From Kitasatospora mediocidica KCTC 9733 (GTDB lineage Bacteria > Actinomycetota > Actinomycetes > Streptomycetales > Streptomycetaceae): 64,000 bases of DNA. Position numbers and translations under genes: made by a program. Positions 30,944 through 40,151 of the stretch are shown piece after piece. The stretch lies in assembly GCF_000744225.1 (NCBI RefSeq), contig NZ_JQLN01000007.1, positions 744,001-808,000 of the forward strand. The letters are read 5' to 3'. Position 1 is the stretch's first letter; each line of letters begins with the position of its first letter. The notes under the pieces were generated by a model. That model saw only the letters and a program-made list of their open reading frames with translations. It was not told the DNA's origin and did no database searches.

Positions 30944-32218
30944 TCAGCGAACGCCGCTGGGAAGATCGGAGGCGGCGGGGGTCTCCCGCAGCTGCTCGGG
31001 CAGCTCGCGCCGGCTGCGGACCGGCGAGAGGAAGACCGGCAGGAAGGCCGTGGCGAGGAAGGCGCCGCCCACCCAGAGCGCGGTGTGCACACTCGCCAGC
31101 TGGCCGATCACACCGGAGAGGGCCGCGCCGACCGCGAGCGCTCCGGTGAGCAGGAACCGGAAGGTGGCGTTCATCCGGCCGAGGAGGGCGTCCGGGGTCA
31201 TCCGCTGCCGCAGGCTGACGCCGAGCACGTTGTCCATGCCGACCTTGAACATGGCCAGCAGCCAGCCGGCCCCGGAGAGGAACAGCAGCGGGCCGTGGCC
31301 GATCAGCGGCACCAGCAGGCCCGCCGGCGCGAGGGTCATACCGGCCAGCGCGAGGGTGCGTCCGTAGCCGAGCCGCGCCGCGATAAAGCGCGAGCAGCGG
31401 GCGCCGAGCAGCAGGCCCGCTCCGCCGACGGCCCAGAACAGTCCCAACGCGCCACCTGAGAGCCCGAGTTCACGGACGAACACGACCGGGAGCATGGTGT
31501 TGACGATCTGGCTGCCGAGGTTGCTGAGGGCTGCGGTCACCGCGAGCGCTCGCATCTCCCGGTTACCGAAGACGTGCCGCAGCCCCTCGCCGATCTGGGT
31601 GCGGAACCGGACGGCCAGCGCGGGGGCGGGCGGCGCCGGGGTCCGGTGGATGGAGGTGAGCCGCAGGCCCGAGCCCAGGTAGCTCAGGGCCGCGCAGGCC
31701 ACGGCCATCGGGGCCGACAACACCAGGACCAGCCCACCGCCGGCGCCGCGGCCGACCACGTTGCTGGCGGCGATGAGCGTCATCACCGCGGTGTTCGCCT
31801 GGACCAGGCTGTCGCGGCCGACCAGCTGGGGCAGCACACTCTGCGAGCCCACATCGAAGAAAACGGTGGCACAACCGTTCAACAGCACGACGGCGTAAAG
31901 CTGTTCGAGCGTCAGGGAGTGCAGCCACCAGGCCAGCGGAACGGTCGCGAAGAGCAGCGCCCGGGCGAGGTCCGCGGCGATCAGCACCCGACGGTGGCGC
32001 ATCCGGTCGACCCAGGCGCCGGCGGGTAACCCGATGAGCAGGAAGGCGACCGTGCTCAGTGCGGCAAGTGTTCCGACCTGTCCGGGCGTCGCGTGGAGTT
32101 GTGAAACGGCAATCAGCGGAATGGTGACATAACTGACGTTGGTGCCGAACTGGCTGAGGGTCGCCGCGGTAAACAGCGTCCGGAAATCGGGAATTCGCCA
32201 GGGGGAGGTGGGTTCCAT
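30944..32218 (-). CDS. MFS efflux transporter
   Basis: 424 aa from ATG (an in-frame GTG lies at 32233). Twelve hydrophobic segments; loop 2-3 motif GLPAGAWVDRMRHRRVL is the MFS signature. Resembles macrolide/enterobactin-type exporters (MFS_3). It probably exports the cluster product, giving self-resistance. Codon 64 (32027-32029) is TTA, rare in streptomycetes and dependent on the bldA tRNA. Confidence 0.8.
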   Translation of the reverse strand: MEPTSPWRIPDFRTLFTAATLSQFGTNVSYVTIPLIAVSQLHATPGQVGTLAALSTVAFLLIGLPAGAWVDRMRHRRVLIAADLARALLFATVPLAWWLHSLTLEQLYAVVLLNGCATVFFDVGSQSVLPQLVGRDSLVQANTAVMTLIAASNVVGRGAGGGLVLVLSAPMAVACAALSYLGSGLRLTSIHRTPAPPAPALAVRFRTQIGEGLRHVFGNREMRALAVTAALSNLGSQIVNTMLPVVFVRELGLSGGALGLFWAVGGAGLLLGARCSRFIAARLGYGRTLALAGMTLAPAGLLVPLIGHGPLLFLSGAGWLLAMFKVGMDNVLGVSLRQRMTPDALLGRMNATFRFLLTGALAVGAALSGVIGQLASVHTALWVGGAFLATAFLPVFLSPVRSRRELPEQLRETPAASDLPSGVR

Positions 32219-32233
32219 GATCCGTTCATCCAC

Positions 32234-32961
32234 TGGTCGGGCCGAAACCTCGCCGTGATGAGGCCTCGGCTTCGTTAGGACGGGGCCGGAGCCCGGAGGG
32301 GTCCCCCCCGCGCGGTACCGGATGATGCAGGGCGACAGTCAACACCGCTCAACGGCAGGTTGCCTGACGGTCATTCAGAGAACGGGCCGCGACGGCGCCG
32401 ATCCGGAGCCGGAGTCGGGCAACAGCTCGGACAGCGTTCCCCACCTGCGAACATCGGGCCCCCTCCCGCCTGTCTCGACTTGAAGCAATACGTGAGCGAT
32501 ACCATCCCGTTTGGCGTGCCGTATTTGCCTTGGCCAAACATCACAGCTTTTCAAGAGGCTGCGAACTTCATTCGCCGAGCATCGAGCTTAGGTGGTGCCA
32601 TATCCCCTGGGCAACGGCTTGCAGGCCAAAGCCGAGTGGCGTAGATCACACCTGTCGCCACCCCGCTCCGCCACCCCGGGTACGGCCCTGCCGAGCCCTC
32701 GCAGCGACGCCGTCGGGCGGGCCCGGCGGCCGCCGCCGGTCGAGTCTGCCATCCCGGACGGGGTTCCGGCCAGCATCTTTGTGGACCGGACGACGATGTT
32801 GACGGACGCCTGACGGCAGGTCACCGGCCGGGCGTCCCGGCGTCCAGCTGGTCGAACGCACCGAAAAACTCTTGATCAGCTTGCCCCGCACGGAAGTTGG
32901 ACCGTTCGAACACCGTCACTTCCTTAACGGCCCCTCGATGCTTCGAGTAGGCTCTGAATCT
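32234..32961. other. Gene-free interval between MFS gene and IS4 transposase
   Basis: About 730 bases. Short ORFs here lack ribosome sites and coding bias. It should contain the promoter of the MFS/ATP-grasp arm and the left end of the IS4 element. GC content is uneven, with AT-richer stretches near 32480-32600. I found no convincing terminal inverted repeat pair. Confidence 0.4.
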
Positions 32962-34173
32962 GTGACACATCCTCACATCATCATCCCGGGCCACCCCGAA
33001 CGGGTTCGCCTGGCGGCACTGAATCGACTCTTCCCCTCCGAGTTAGTCGACTTCGTGGTCGACGAGACCGGAGTCCGCGAGGAGCGCTCCCGTTCGCTTC
33101 CCTCACGGCAGGTGGTCTACTTCACCCTGGCGATGTGGCTGTTCACCGGCTCCGGCTACAGCACGGTCCTGCACGAGATGGTGCGCAACCAGCCCGACGG
33201 CGCGGGCGAGAACTGGCGTACCGCCAACAGCGCCTCGATCACCAAGGCCCGGGCGCGGATCCGCGCCGCCCCGCTGCGACTGCTGTTCTCCCACGTCACG
33301 GGCCCGGTCGGCACCGCCGCCACCCCCGGCGTCTTCTGGCGCGGACGCCGGCTGGCCTCGCTGGACGACACCACCCTCGACGTGCCGGACAGCGCGGCCA
33401 ACGCGCGCGCCTACGCGCGGCCCGACTCCGACTCCGGTCAGGGCCGGTATCCGCAGGTCCGATTACTGGCCCTGGTCGAGTGCGGCACCCGGGCCCTGAT
33501 CGGCGCGGTCTTCGACTCGGCCGCCGTCGGCCGACCGGCCCTGGCCCACCGACTGCTGCACCACCTGGCACCGGACATGCTGATCCTGGCCGACCAGAGC
33601 CTGACCGCCCACGACCTGTGGCGACAAGCCGCGGACACCGGCGCCGACCTGCTGTTCAGGACGGATCCCTCGTTACCCCTGCCGATCGTGCGAACCCTGC
33701 CCGACGGCAGTTGGCTCGCCCGGCTGGGCGAGGCGCACGGGAGCGAGCACACCAGCACCGTGCGGGTGGTGGAGTACACCGTCGACAGCACCGGCGAGGA
33801 CTGCCGGGAGGCCCGGTCCGAGTCGTTCCGCCTGATCACCACCCTGCTCGACCCGAGGACGGCGCCGGCCCACGAGCTGGCGGAGCTGTACTCGCACCGC
33901 TGGACCGGCGAGGCGCTGCACCGCACCATCAGGATCGAGCAGCGCGGCGGCCGAGCCGCCACCCTGCGGTCGAACACCCCCGAAATGGTCGCCCAGGAAG
34001 TGTGGGCGATGCTCTGCGCCTACCAGGCCGTCCGCGAGCTCACCGCCGACGCAGCCGATCCGGGCGCCATTCCGGAGCGGCTCGGCGCAACTATTCGGCT
34101 AAGCGAGCGACGTTCCACCGATACCGCCGCGCGGCTCCCCCCTCCGAGATCCGCAGAACGGCGCGCGGAATGA
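32962..34173 (+). mobile_element. IS4-family transposase, 3' end altered
   Basis: 403 aa from the GTG of VTHPHIIIPGHPERVRLAAL. The N-terminal IS4 domain is followed by DDE-type signatures: SLDDTTLDVPDSAANARAYA (first Asp), DMLILADQSLTAHDLW (second Asp) and YSHRWTGEALHRTIRIEQRG (the Y-x2-R-W-x2-E-like box). The end of the protein departs from the usual C-terminus after RELTADAADPG, suggesting a 3' deletion or frameshift. Three TTA codons (SELVD, RLLAL, SLPLP). It splits the two arms of the biosynthetic cluster. Confidence 0.75.
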
Positions 34174-34352
34174 AACTGCCGGGCCCGCCGCATTCGAAAC
34201 GCGTTAGCCCGCGGTTCGCCGAAGGTCAACCCCCCCGCTCTGTGCGCGACGCGCCGCACACCGACCAAGGCCGCTATTTGATATGACGCCAACCGTCTCC
34301 AACACGTGCGATCCGACCCATAGTGGACATGTCTCCCCCGCGAAAACGATGC

Positions 34353-34380
34353 TTGACAATCACTGTCCGCATCTGATCAT
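34353..34380 (+). promoter_or_regulatory. Candidate promoter of the forward biosynthetic operon
   Basis: TTGACA (34353-34358), 16 bases, then GATCAT (34375-34380). A full-consensus -35 is rare in this genome and the gap 34174-34579 is AT-richer than the genes. It would give a leader of about 190 bases before the SDR gene. The interval holds nothing else I can name. Confidence 0.45.
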
Positions 34381-34579
34381 GTTTAGTGTGACGGAGAGGG
34401 CCGTGGGGACCCCAGCCGGAGATCACGATGGTGACTTGAATAGAACCAATTGAATCTCCCGCCACTGCATGCCGGGCATTAACGAGGCTGCACGTGGTGC
34501 GGGCGTTGCACACGTGTTACCGGAACCGCCTTTTCTCGCAGGCCGTCAAAATACAGGACAGGTCAGGTGAATATCAGCG

Positions 34580-35326
34580 ATGACCGCACGTAGCGCACTT
34601 CTCATCGGTGCCGCCGGTGGAATTCTTCAGGAGGTGGCCCGCGGGCTCGCCGAGGAAGGCCACACGCTCGTTCTCTTCGACCGGGACGAGGAGGCGGTAC
34701 GCCGCCTCGCGGACGAGCTCTCGCAGCGGACCAAGGTCGAGGTGGTCGTCGGGGACATCACCGATATCCCGGCCGCGGAGCGACTGCTCACCGCCGTGGT
34801 CGAGCAGCACGCGCCGGCCATCCTCGTCAACGGCGTCGGCGGGGACACCCGGGTCATCGGCTACGGGGATCTGACCACCGAGCACTTCAACGAGTCCTAC
34901 CTGGAGAACGTGGTCAGCACGTTCATCGCCATCAAGGTGTGCGCACCCAAGATGGTGGAGAACGGTTACGGACGCATCGTCAATTTCGCCTCCACCGGCG
35001 GCCGTACCTACAGCCACTTCAACAATGCCGCCTACGTCGGCGCCAAGGCCGCCGTCATCGGCATGACGAAGCAGATGGCCTACGAGCTCGCCCCCACCGG
35101 CGTCGTGGTCAACGTGGTCGCCCACGGGCAGATCGCGACGGCCCGGGTCGCGGCCGCCTGGGAGCGCCGCGACGAGGAGTCCAAGAAGGCCGTCCGCGCC
35201 AAGCAGCCGATGGGGCGCATGGGCACGGTGGCCGAGGCCGCGGGCAGCGTCCTGCACCTCTGCTCGGAGAGCGCCGGCTACTCCACCGGTTCCGTGATCG
35301 ACATCAACGGCGGCCTCTACATGTGA
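34580..35326 (+). CDS. SDR-family oxidoreductase
   Basis: 248 aa, classical short-chain dehydrogenase length. The coenzyme loop is GAAGGIL (variant of TGxxxGIG), then LFDRD, ILVNGVGG, Ser138 (FASTGG), and the Tyr152-x3-Lys156 pair (AAYVGAK); Asp34 at the end of strand 2 suggests NAD rather than NADP. Oxidises a hydroxyl or reduces a keto group of a pathway intermediate. First gene of the forward arm; the next gene follows 35 bases later. Confidence 0.8.
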   Translation: MTARSALLIGAAGGILQEVARGLAEEGHTLVLFDRDEEAVRRLADELSQRTKVEVVVGDITDIPAAERLLTAVVEQHAPAILVNGVGGDTRVIGYGDLTTEHFNESYLENVVSTFIAIKVCAPKMVENGYGRIVNFASTGGRTYSHFNNAAYVGAKAAVIGMTKQMAYELAPTGVVVNVVAHGQIATARVAAAWERRDEESKKAVRAKQPMGRMGTVAEAAGSVLHLCSESAGYSTGSVIDINGGLYM

Positions 35327-35361
35327 CCGGCAGCCCTCTTACGATTCCGAAGGAGCTTGGT

Positions 35362-35688
35362 GTGACGAAGTTTGTCGTCGAATTCGAGTACAACGTCGAT
35401 CGGGACGGACGCCAGGAGACTCACCCGGCGCACGCCGAGAACCTCTACAGCCTCGCCGACCAGGGCATCGTCCTGCTGGCCGGCCCCCTGGTGGGCGAGA
35501 ACTCCGGGCTGCTGGTCTACGAGGTGGCGGACCGCGATGAACTCCAGAAACTGCTGGACGACGAGCCCTACGTGAAGGCCGGACTGGTCTCCCGCACCCG
35601 CGTTCTGGAATGGACGCCGGGCAAGGGCAGCTGGATCAAGGCACTGGCCGGCGCGGCACAGAACTCCGAAGCTGAAGGGTCCCACTGA
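35362..35688 (+). CDS. YciI-like (ferredoxin-like fold) protein
   Basis: 108 aa from GTG with AAGGAG upstream. The order AHAENLYSLADQGIVLLAGP, then GLLVYEVADRDELQKLLDDE PYVKAG matches YciI/muconolactone-isomerase-like dimeric alpha/beta-barrel proteins: the His in the HAE turn is present. Such proteins catalyse small isomerisation, dehalogenation or lyase steps. Stop and the aminotransferase ATG are separated by one base, so they are coupled. Confidence 0.7.
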   Translation: MTKFVVEFEYNVDRDGRQETHPAHAENLYSLADQGIVLLAGPLVGENSGLLVYEVADRDELQKLLDDEPYVKAGLVSRTRVLEWTPGKGSWIKALAGAAQNSEAEGSH

Positions 35689-35689
35689 A

Positions 35690-37018
35690 ATGACATCGAC
35701 GACCACCGGAACCCATGCCGGAGTCTCGTTCGACCTTGATTCCCTGCACGCCGGGATCGTCGACCCGGAAATGGATTCCATGCGAATCCTCAGTGAGACC
35801 GCGATGCGGTTCCCGGACGCGCTCTCCTTCTCCTCGGGGGCGCCCTACGACGGGAACTACGACCTCGCGGACCTTCCGCTGCACCTCGACCGCTACATCA
35901 AGCACCTGCGCGACCGCGGAATACCCGAGCAGCGGATCACCCGGACCGTCTTCCAGTACGGCCCGGTCAACGGCTTCATCCAGGACGAAGTGGCCCGGAT
36001 GCTGAAGCAGGACGAGGACATCGACGTCCCGGCCGAGGCGATCATGATCACCCACGGCTTCCAGGAGGCGGCCCTGGTCGCCCTGCGCGGCCTGTTCGCC
36101 TCCCCCGACGACGTGCTGCTGTCGGTCTCGCCGGCCTACGTCGGCATCCGCGGCGCGGCCCGGATGCTCGACATCCCGATCCAGGGGATCACCGAGGGCC
36201 CCGACGGCCTGGACCCGGAGGAGGTCGCCGCCGCGGCCCGCGCCCTGCGCGCCGAGGGCAAGCGCGCCGTCGCGCTGTACGTGAACCCGGACTTCTCCAA
36301 CCCGGGCGGCACGGTCCTCCCCCTGGAGGCCCGCCGGCGGCTGCTGGAGGTGGCGGCCGAGGAGGACTTCATCATCCTGGAGGACAACCCGTACGGCCTG
36401 TTCGCACGGGACGGCGAGACGATGCCCACCCTCAAGTCGCTGGACACCGAGCGGCGGGTGGCCTACCTCGGCTCGTTCGCCAAGTCGGCGTTCCCCGGCG
36501 CCCGGCTGGGCTACCTGGTGGCCGACCAGCCGGTCACCGACTCCACCGGCACGACCCGCACGCTGGCCCAGACCCTGTCGAAGGCCAAGGCCATGTACAG
36601 CGTCGGCTCCTCCTCGCTCTCGCAGGCGGTGATCGGCGGCTTCCTCGTCGACAACGACTACGATCTGCGTTCCGCCACACGGCAGTTGGCCGCCGTCTAC
36701 CTGGAGCGGCTGGACGTGCTGCTGGCCGCGCTCGCCGAGACCTTCCCGGCCGAGCGGCACGCCGAGCACGGCGTGAGCTGGAACAGCCCGCGCGGCGGCT
36801 TCTTCGTCACGCTGCAGGTGGGATTCGTCGCCGACCTGGCGGGCATGGAGGTCTCCGCGCGCGACTTCGGCGTCAGCTGGGCGCCGATGAGCATGTTCCA
36901 CATCGGCGGCGGCGGCGACCGGGAGATCCGGCTGGGCTTCACCAACCTCGCCCCCGAGGCCATCCGTGAGGGCGTCACGCGACTGGCCCGCTACATCGCC
37001 GCGACCCCGCGCGACTGA
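35690..37018 (+). CDS. PLP-dependent aminotransferase, fold type I (LysN/MocR-like)
   Basis: 442 aa. YGPVNGFIQDEVARML, FQEAALVALRGLF (cofactor phosphate region), NPDFSNPGGTVL (Asn for PLP ring), EDNPYGLF, and the Schiff-base Lys265 in YLGSFAKSAFPGARLGYLV. Resembles 2-aminoadipate/valine-pyruvate transaminases of the DUF-free MocR C-domain group. It would make, or remove the amino group from, an amino-acid building block used by the ligases. No DNA-binding domain, so it is not a MocR regulator. Confidence 0.8.
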   Translation: MTSTTTGTHAGVSFDLDSLHAGIVDPEMDSMRILSETAMRFPDALSFSSGAPYDGNYDLADLPLHLDRYIKHLRDRGIPEQRITRTVFQYGPVNGFIQDEVARMLKQDEDIDVPAEAIMITHGFQEAALVALRGLFASPDDVLLSVSPAYVGIRGAARMLDIPIQGITEGPDGLDPEEVAAAARALRAEGKRAVALYVNPDFSNPGGTVLPLEARRRLLEVAAEEDFIILEDNPYGLFARDGETMPTLKSLDTERRVAYLGSFAKSAFPGARLGYLVADQPVTDSTGTTRTLAQTLSKAKAMYSVGSSSLSQAVIGGFLVDNDYDLRSATRQLAAVYLERLDVLLAALAETFPAERHAEHGVSWNSPRGGFFVTLQVGFVADLAGMEVSARDFGVSWAPMSMFHIGGGGDREIRLGFTNLAPEAIREGVTRLARYIAATPRD

Positions 37019-37074
37019 CCTCCCGTCCGTTCGGAACCGACACCCCCGTAAGCCCTCGCACCAGAAGGTCGAGC

Positions 37075-38334
37075 ATGAGCCGCACCAGTGACAAGCCGAT
37101 CGCCGTCGTGGTCGACGGATATTCCGCCGGGAACTTCTACCCGGCGGCCTTCACGGCCGCCGGCGCCCGCGTGATCCACGTGCAGAGCACGCCGGAGCTC
37201 ATCCCCACCATGGCGCCGCCGAACCTCGCGGAGTACGCGGAGAACATCGTCGCCTCCGGTGTGGACGCGCTGGTCGCACTGCTGCGTCCGTACGCCCCGG
37301 TCTGCGTCGTCCCGGGGCAGGAGTCCGCCGTCCAGCTGGCGGACTCGCTCAGCGAGGCGCTGGGCGTCGCGTCCAACGGCACCGCGCTCTCGTCCGCGCG
37401 CCGCGACAAGTACGACATGATCGAGGCGCTGCGGGCGGCCGGGGTGCGGTGCGCCGACCAGTTCAAGAGCGCGGACCCGGCGGCCCTGGTCGCCTGGGCC
37501 GAGGAGCACGGCAGCTACCCGGTCGTGGTCAAGCCGCTGAGCTCGGCGGGATCGGACGGCGTCTACATCTGCGCCGGTGCCGACGAGGTGCGCACCGCCG
37601 CCGAGCGGATCCTCGCCTCGCAGGACATCTTCGGCAGCTCCAACACCGAGGTCCTGGCGCAGTCCTACCTCAAGGGCACCGAGTACATCGTCGACACCGT
37701 CAGCAGCGACGGCCGGCACTACGCCTGCGGCGTGTGGCAGTACGAGAAGGCGCTGCTCCCGTCCGGCCAGAACATCTACAACCGGGACGTGCTGGTCGCC
37801 CCGGACGCGGACCCGGTGCCGGCGCTGATCGCCTACGTCGGCGAGGTGCTGGCCGCCCTCGACGTGCGGTGGGGCCCGGCGCACGCCGAGGTGATCATGA
37901 CGGAGGCCGGCCCGACCCTGGTGGAGATCGCCACCCGGCTCAACGGCAACCTGAACTCCGCCTTCCACGACCAGTGCCTGGGCCACAACCAGGCCGCGCT
38001 CTCCGTCCAGGCGTACGTCCACGCCGAGGAGTTCCGCGCGACGTACGGCGGCGGGGTCTACCGCAAGCTCCAGTCCGCCGTCGTCTACAACACGCCGACC
38101 GAGCTCGACGGGACGGTCGGCTCGGTCGACCAGAGCGTCGTCGAGGAGATCAAGGGACTCGGCAGCGTCGCCCAGGTCACCGTCAAGTGGGCGCCCGGCG
38201 TTCGGATCCGGCCCACCGTCGACCTGATGACGAGCTCGATGAAGGTGTTCCTGACCTCCTCGGACGAGGCAGCGGTCGACGCCGACTACGAAAAGATCCG
38301 CCTGCTGAAGGACTCGGTCTACCGGCTCGCCTAG
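37075..38334 (+). CDS. ATP-grasp amino-acid ligase (BacD/DdaF-like)
   Basis: 419 aa. RDKYDMIEALRAAGVRCADQ, YPVVVKPLSSAGSDGVYIC (ATP Lys and glycine-rich loop, about residues 142-160), VLAQSYLKGTEYIVDTVSSD and the Mg-binding AHAEVIMTEAGPTLVEIATR LNG. This order is typical of L-amino-acid ligases that form dipeptides, as in bacilysin or dapdiamide pathways. It is distinct from the ATP-grasp at 29559, so the cluster has two different ligases of this fold. Confidence 0.8.
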   Translation: MSRTSDKPIAVVVDGYSAGNFYPAAFTAAGARVIHVQSTPELIPTMAPPNLAEYAENIVASGVDALVALLRPYAPVCVVPGQESAVQLADSLSEALGVASNGTALSSARRDKYDMIEALRAAGVRCADQFKSADPAALVAWAEEHGSYPVVVKPLSSAGSDGVYICAGADEVRTAAERILASQDIFGSSNTEVLAQSYLKGTEYIVDTVSSDGRHYACGVWQYEKALLPSGQNIYNRDVLVAPDADPVPALIAYVGEVLAALDVRWGPAHAEVIMTEAGPTLVEIATRLNGNLNSAFHDQCLGHNQAALSVQAYVHAEEFRATYGGGVYRKLQSAVVYNTPTELDGTVGSVDQSVVEEIKGLGSVAQVTVKWAPGVRIRPTVDLMTSSMKVFLTSSDEAAVDADYEKIRLLKDSVYRLA

Positions 38335-38374
38335 TCACTCCCCTGAACATTCGTCATCTTCCCGGAGGAACACT

Positions 38375-39481
38375 GTGCACAGCCGTATCGGACTCTTCCT
38401 TTCGCCGGTCCACGAGACCGGACAGGATCCGCACCTGGCGATCCAGCGCAACCTCGACCTCGTCGAGTACGCCGACCGGCTGAACTTCGACGAGGCCTGG
38501 TTCGGCGAGCACCACACCCTGGGCTGGGGCCTGGTCGGTGCGCCGGAGACGATGATCGCGGCGGCCACCCAGCGGACGCACCAGATCAAGCTCGCGCACG
38601 GAGTCGTCCCGCTCTCGGGCCACCACCCCTTCCACGTCGCCAGCCGCGCCACCCACCTGCACCAGCTGAGCCGCGGCCGCTACATCCTGGGCGTGGGCCC
38701 GGGTGTCCCGTTCGACGCCGGCATGTTCGGCCTGGAGCCCAACGTCCAGCGCCAGCGCCTGAACGAGGCCCTGCCGACCGTTCTGGAGCTCGTCAACGGC
38801 GAGTCCCGGATCACCCAGAAGACCGACTGGTTCGAGCTGCGGGACGCCAAGCTCCAGCTGCCCCGCTTCGGGCCCGCCCCCATCGAGGTCGCCATGGCCA
38901 CCTCGGGCACCTCGGTCTCCGGCCCCCGGCTGGTGGGCCAGTACGGCCTGAGCATGACCTCCTTCGCGCTGCCGTTCTCCCTGCTGACCCCGGGCAGCAC
39001 CGACCACATCGGGCTCGCGCAGCAGTGGAAGCACGTCGAGGAGGCGGCCGACGAGTACGGCCAGAGCGTCAGCCGCGACAACTGGCGCATCGCGCTGCCC
39101 GTGCACGTCGGCGAGACCACCAAGCAGGCCTACGACGACGTCCGCGAGGGCTACGACCGCTGGCTGTTCGAGTACTTCGCCAAGGCCGCGGGCCGCAACG
39201 TGATCGGCCCGGACGACGACCGGGCGACGATGCTCGAAGCCCGGGTGGCGGCCGGCGGTGCGCTGGTCGGCTCGGTCGAGGACGTCGTGTCCGGCATCCG
39301 CCGGATGCAGGAGGCCACCGGCGGCTTCGGCAGCGTGCTCGTCTACGTCGCGGACTGGGCCTCCTACGAGAAGACCAACCGCAGCCTGGAGCTGCTGGCC
39401 CGCTACGTGGCCCCGGCGCTCAACGGCGCGGCCGCCCGTCCGCAGGAAGCCGTCGACTGGGCGATCTCCAGCCGCGGCTGA
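38375..39481 (+). CDS. Luciferase-like flavin-dependent monooxygenase
   Basis: 368 aa, TIM-barrel of the bacterial luciferase-like family: ADRLNFDEAWFGEHHTLGWG near the N-terminus, VVPLSGHHPFHVASRATHLH and RGRYILGVGPGVPFDAGMFG. These enzymes use reduced FMN and O2, and the flavin reductase gene comes next. Likely oxidises a C-H, carbonyl or amine group (epoxidation, Baeyer-Villiger or N-oxidation are all known in the family). A long hairpin follows its stop. Confidence 0.8.
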   Translation: MHSRIGLFLSPVHETGQDPHLAIQRNLDLVEYADRLNFDEAWFGEHHTLGWGLVGAPETMIAAATQRTHQIKLAHGVVPLSGHHPFHVASRATHLHQLSRGRYILGVGPGVPFDAGMFGLEPNVQRQRLNEALPTVLELVNGESRITQKTDWFELRDAKLQLPRFGPAPIEVAMATSGTSVSGPRLVGQYGLSMTSFALPFSLLTPGSTDHIGLAQQWKHVEEAADEYGQSVSRDNWRIALPVHVGETTKQAYDDVREGYDRWLFEYFAKAAGRNVIGPDDDRATMLEARVAAGGALVGSVEDVVSGIRRMQEATGGFGSVLVYVADWASYEKTNRSLELLARYVAPALNGAAARPQEAVDWAISSRG

Positions 39482-39488
39482 CAGCGCC

Positions 39489-39539
39489 GGCCGGGCGCGG
39501 CACCGGTACGGCACCGCCGTACCGGTGCCGCGCCCGGCC
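39489..39539 (+). terminator. 23-bp perfect hairpin inside the cluster
   Basis: Arms 39489-39511 and 39517-39539 are fully complementary with a five-base loop, starting eight bases after the monooxygenase stop. No T-run. It may terminate part of the transcripts or protect the 3' end of the upstream message, separating expression of the first five genes from the last seven. Confidence 0.7.
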
Positions 39540-39572
39540 CAGGACATCGCGCCGATACGAGTGGAAGAACAG

Positions 39573-40046
39573 ATGCTGAGTCAAAGTTCCTTTCGCACCA
39601 TTCTCGGACGCTTCACCACCGGTGTCGTCCTGGTCACCACCACCACGCCGAACGGCCCGGTCGGCATGGCCGTCAACTCCTTCACCTCCGTCTCGCTGGA
39701 GCCGCCGCTCATCGCGCTCTGCGCCGCGCTGACCTCGACCACCTGGCCGTCCATCCGGGAGACCGGGGGCTTCGCGGTCAGCATTCTCGGCGAGCAGCAC
39801 GAGGACCTCTGCCGGGTCTTCAGCACCCGGGGCGCCGACCGCTTCTCGGGCGGGGACTGGACCTCCAGCCGCGACGGGCACCCCATTCCGGCGGACGCGC
39901 TCGGCTGGCTGGACTGCCGTATCTCGACCATCCACCCGGCGGGTGACCACGAGCTGGTCATCGCCACCGCGGCCGACGGCGCGGTGGCCGACGCGGCGGG
40001 ACCGCTGGTGTTCCACGGCGGCCGCTTCCGGGAGTTGATCGCCTAG
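39573..40046 (+). CDS. Flavin reductase (FMN-binding split barrel)
   Basis: 157 aa: ILGRFTTGVVLVTTTTPNGP, MAVNSFTSVSLEPPLIALCA, and GGFAVSILGEQHEDLCRVFS are the conserved blocks of NAD(P)H:FMN oxidoreductases of the HpaC/flavin-reductase-like family. It supplies reduced FMN to the luciferase-like monooxygenase just upstream, a usual two-component pair, although the hairpin between them could set different levels. Confidence 0.85.
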   Translation: MLSQSSFRTILGRFTTGVVLVTTTTPNGPVGMAVNSFTSVSLEPPLIALCAALTSTTWPSIRETGGFAVSILGEQHEDLCRVFSTRGADRFSGGDWTSSRDGHPIPADALGWLDCRISTIHPAGDHELVIATAADGAVADAAGPLVFHGGRFRELIA

Positions 40047-40151
40047 GCCGTTCCTCTCCCAGGCACCTCCAGGGCACCACGCCGCTGTTTCCCCGCGTTC
40101 AGAATCGTTGCCGTCTTCGATCGAAGAACAATCCGAGGAGAATCCGAAGCC

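Noticed and set aside
34274..34513. 79-codon reverse ORF in the gap before the SDR gene
   Set aside because: No ribosome site, no recognisable motif, atypical composition; the interval is better explained as a regulatory region.
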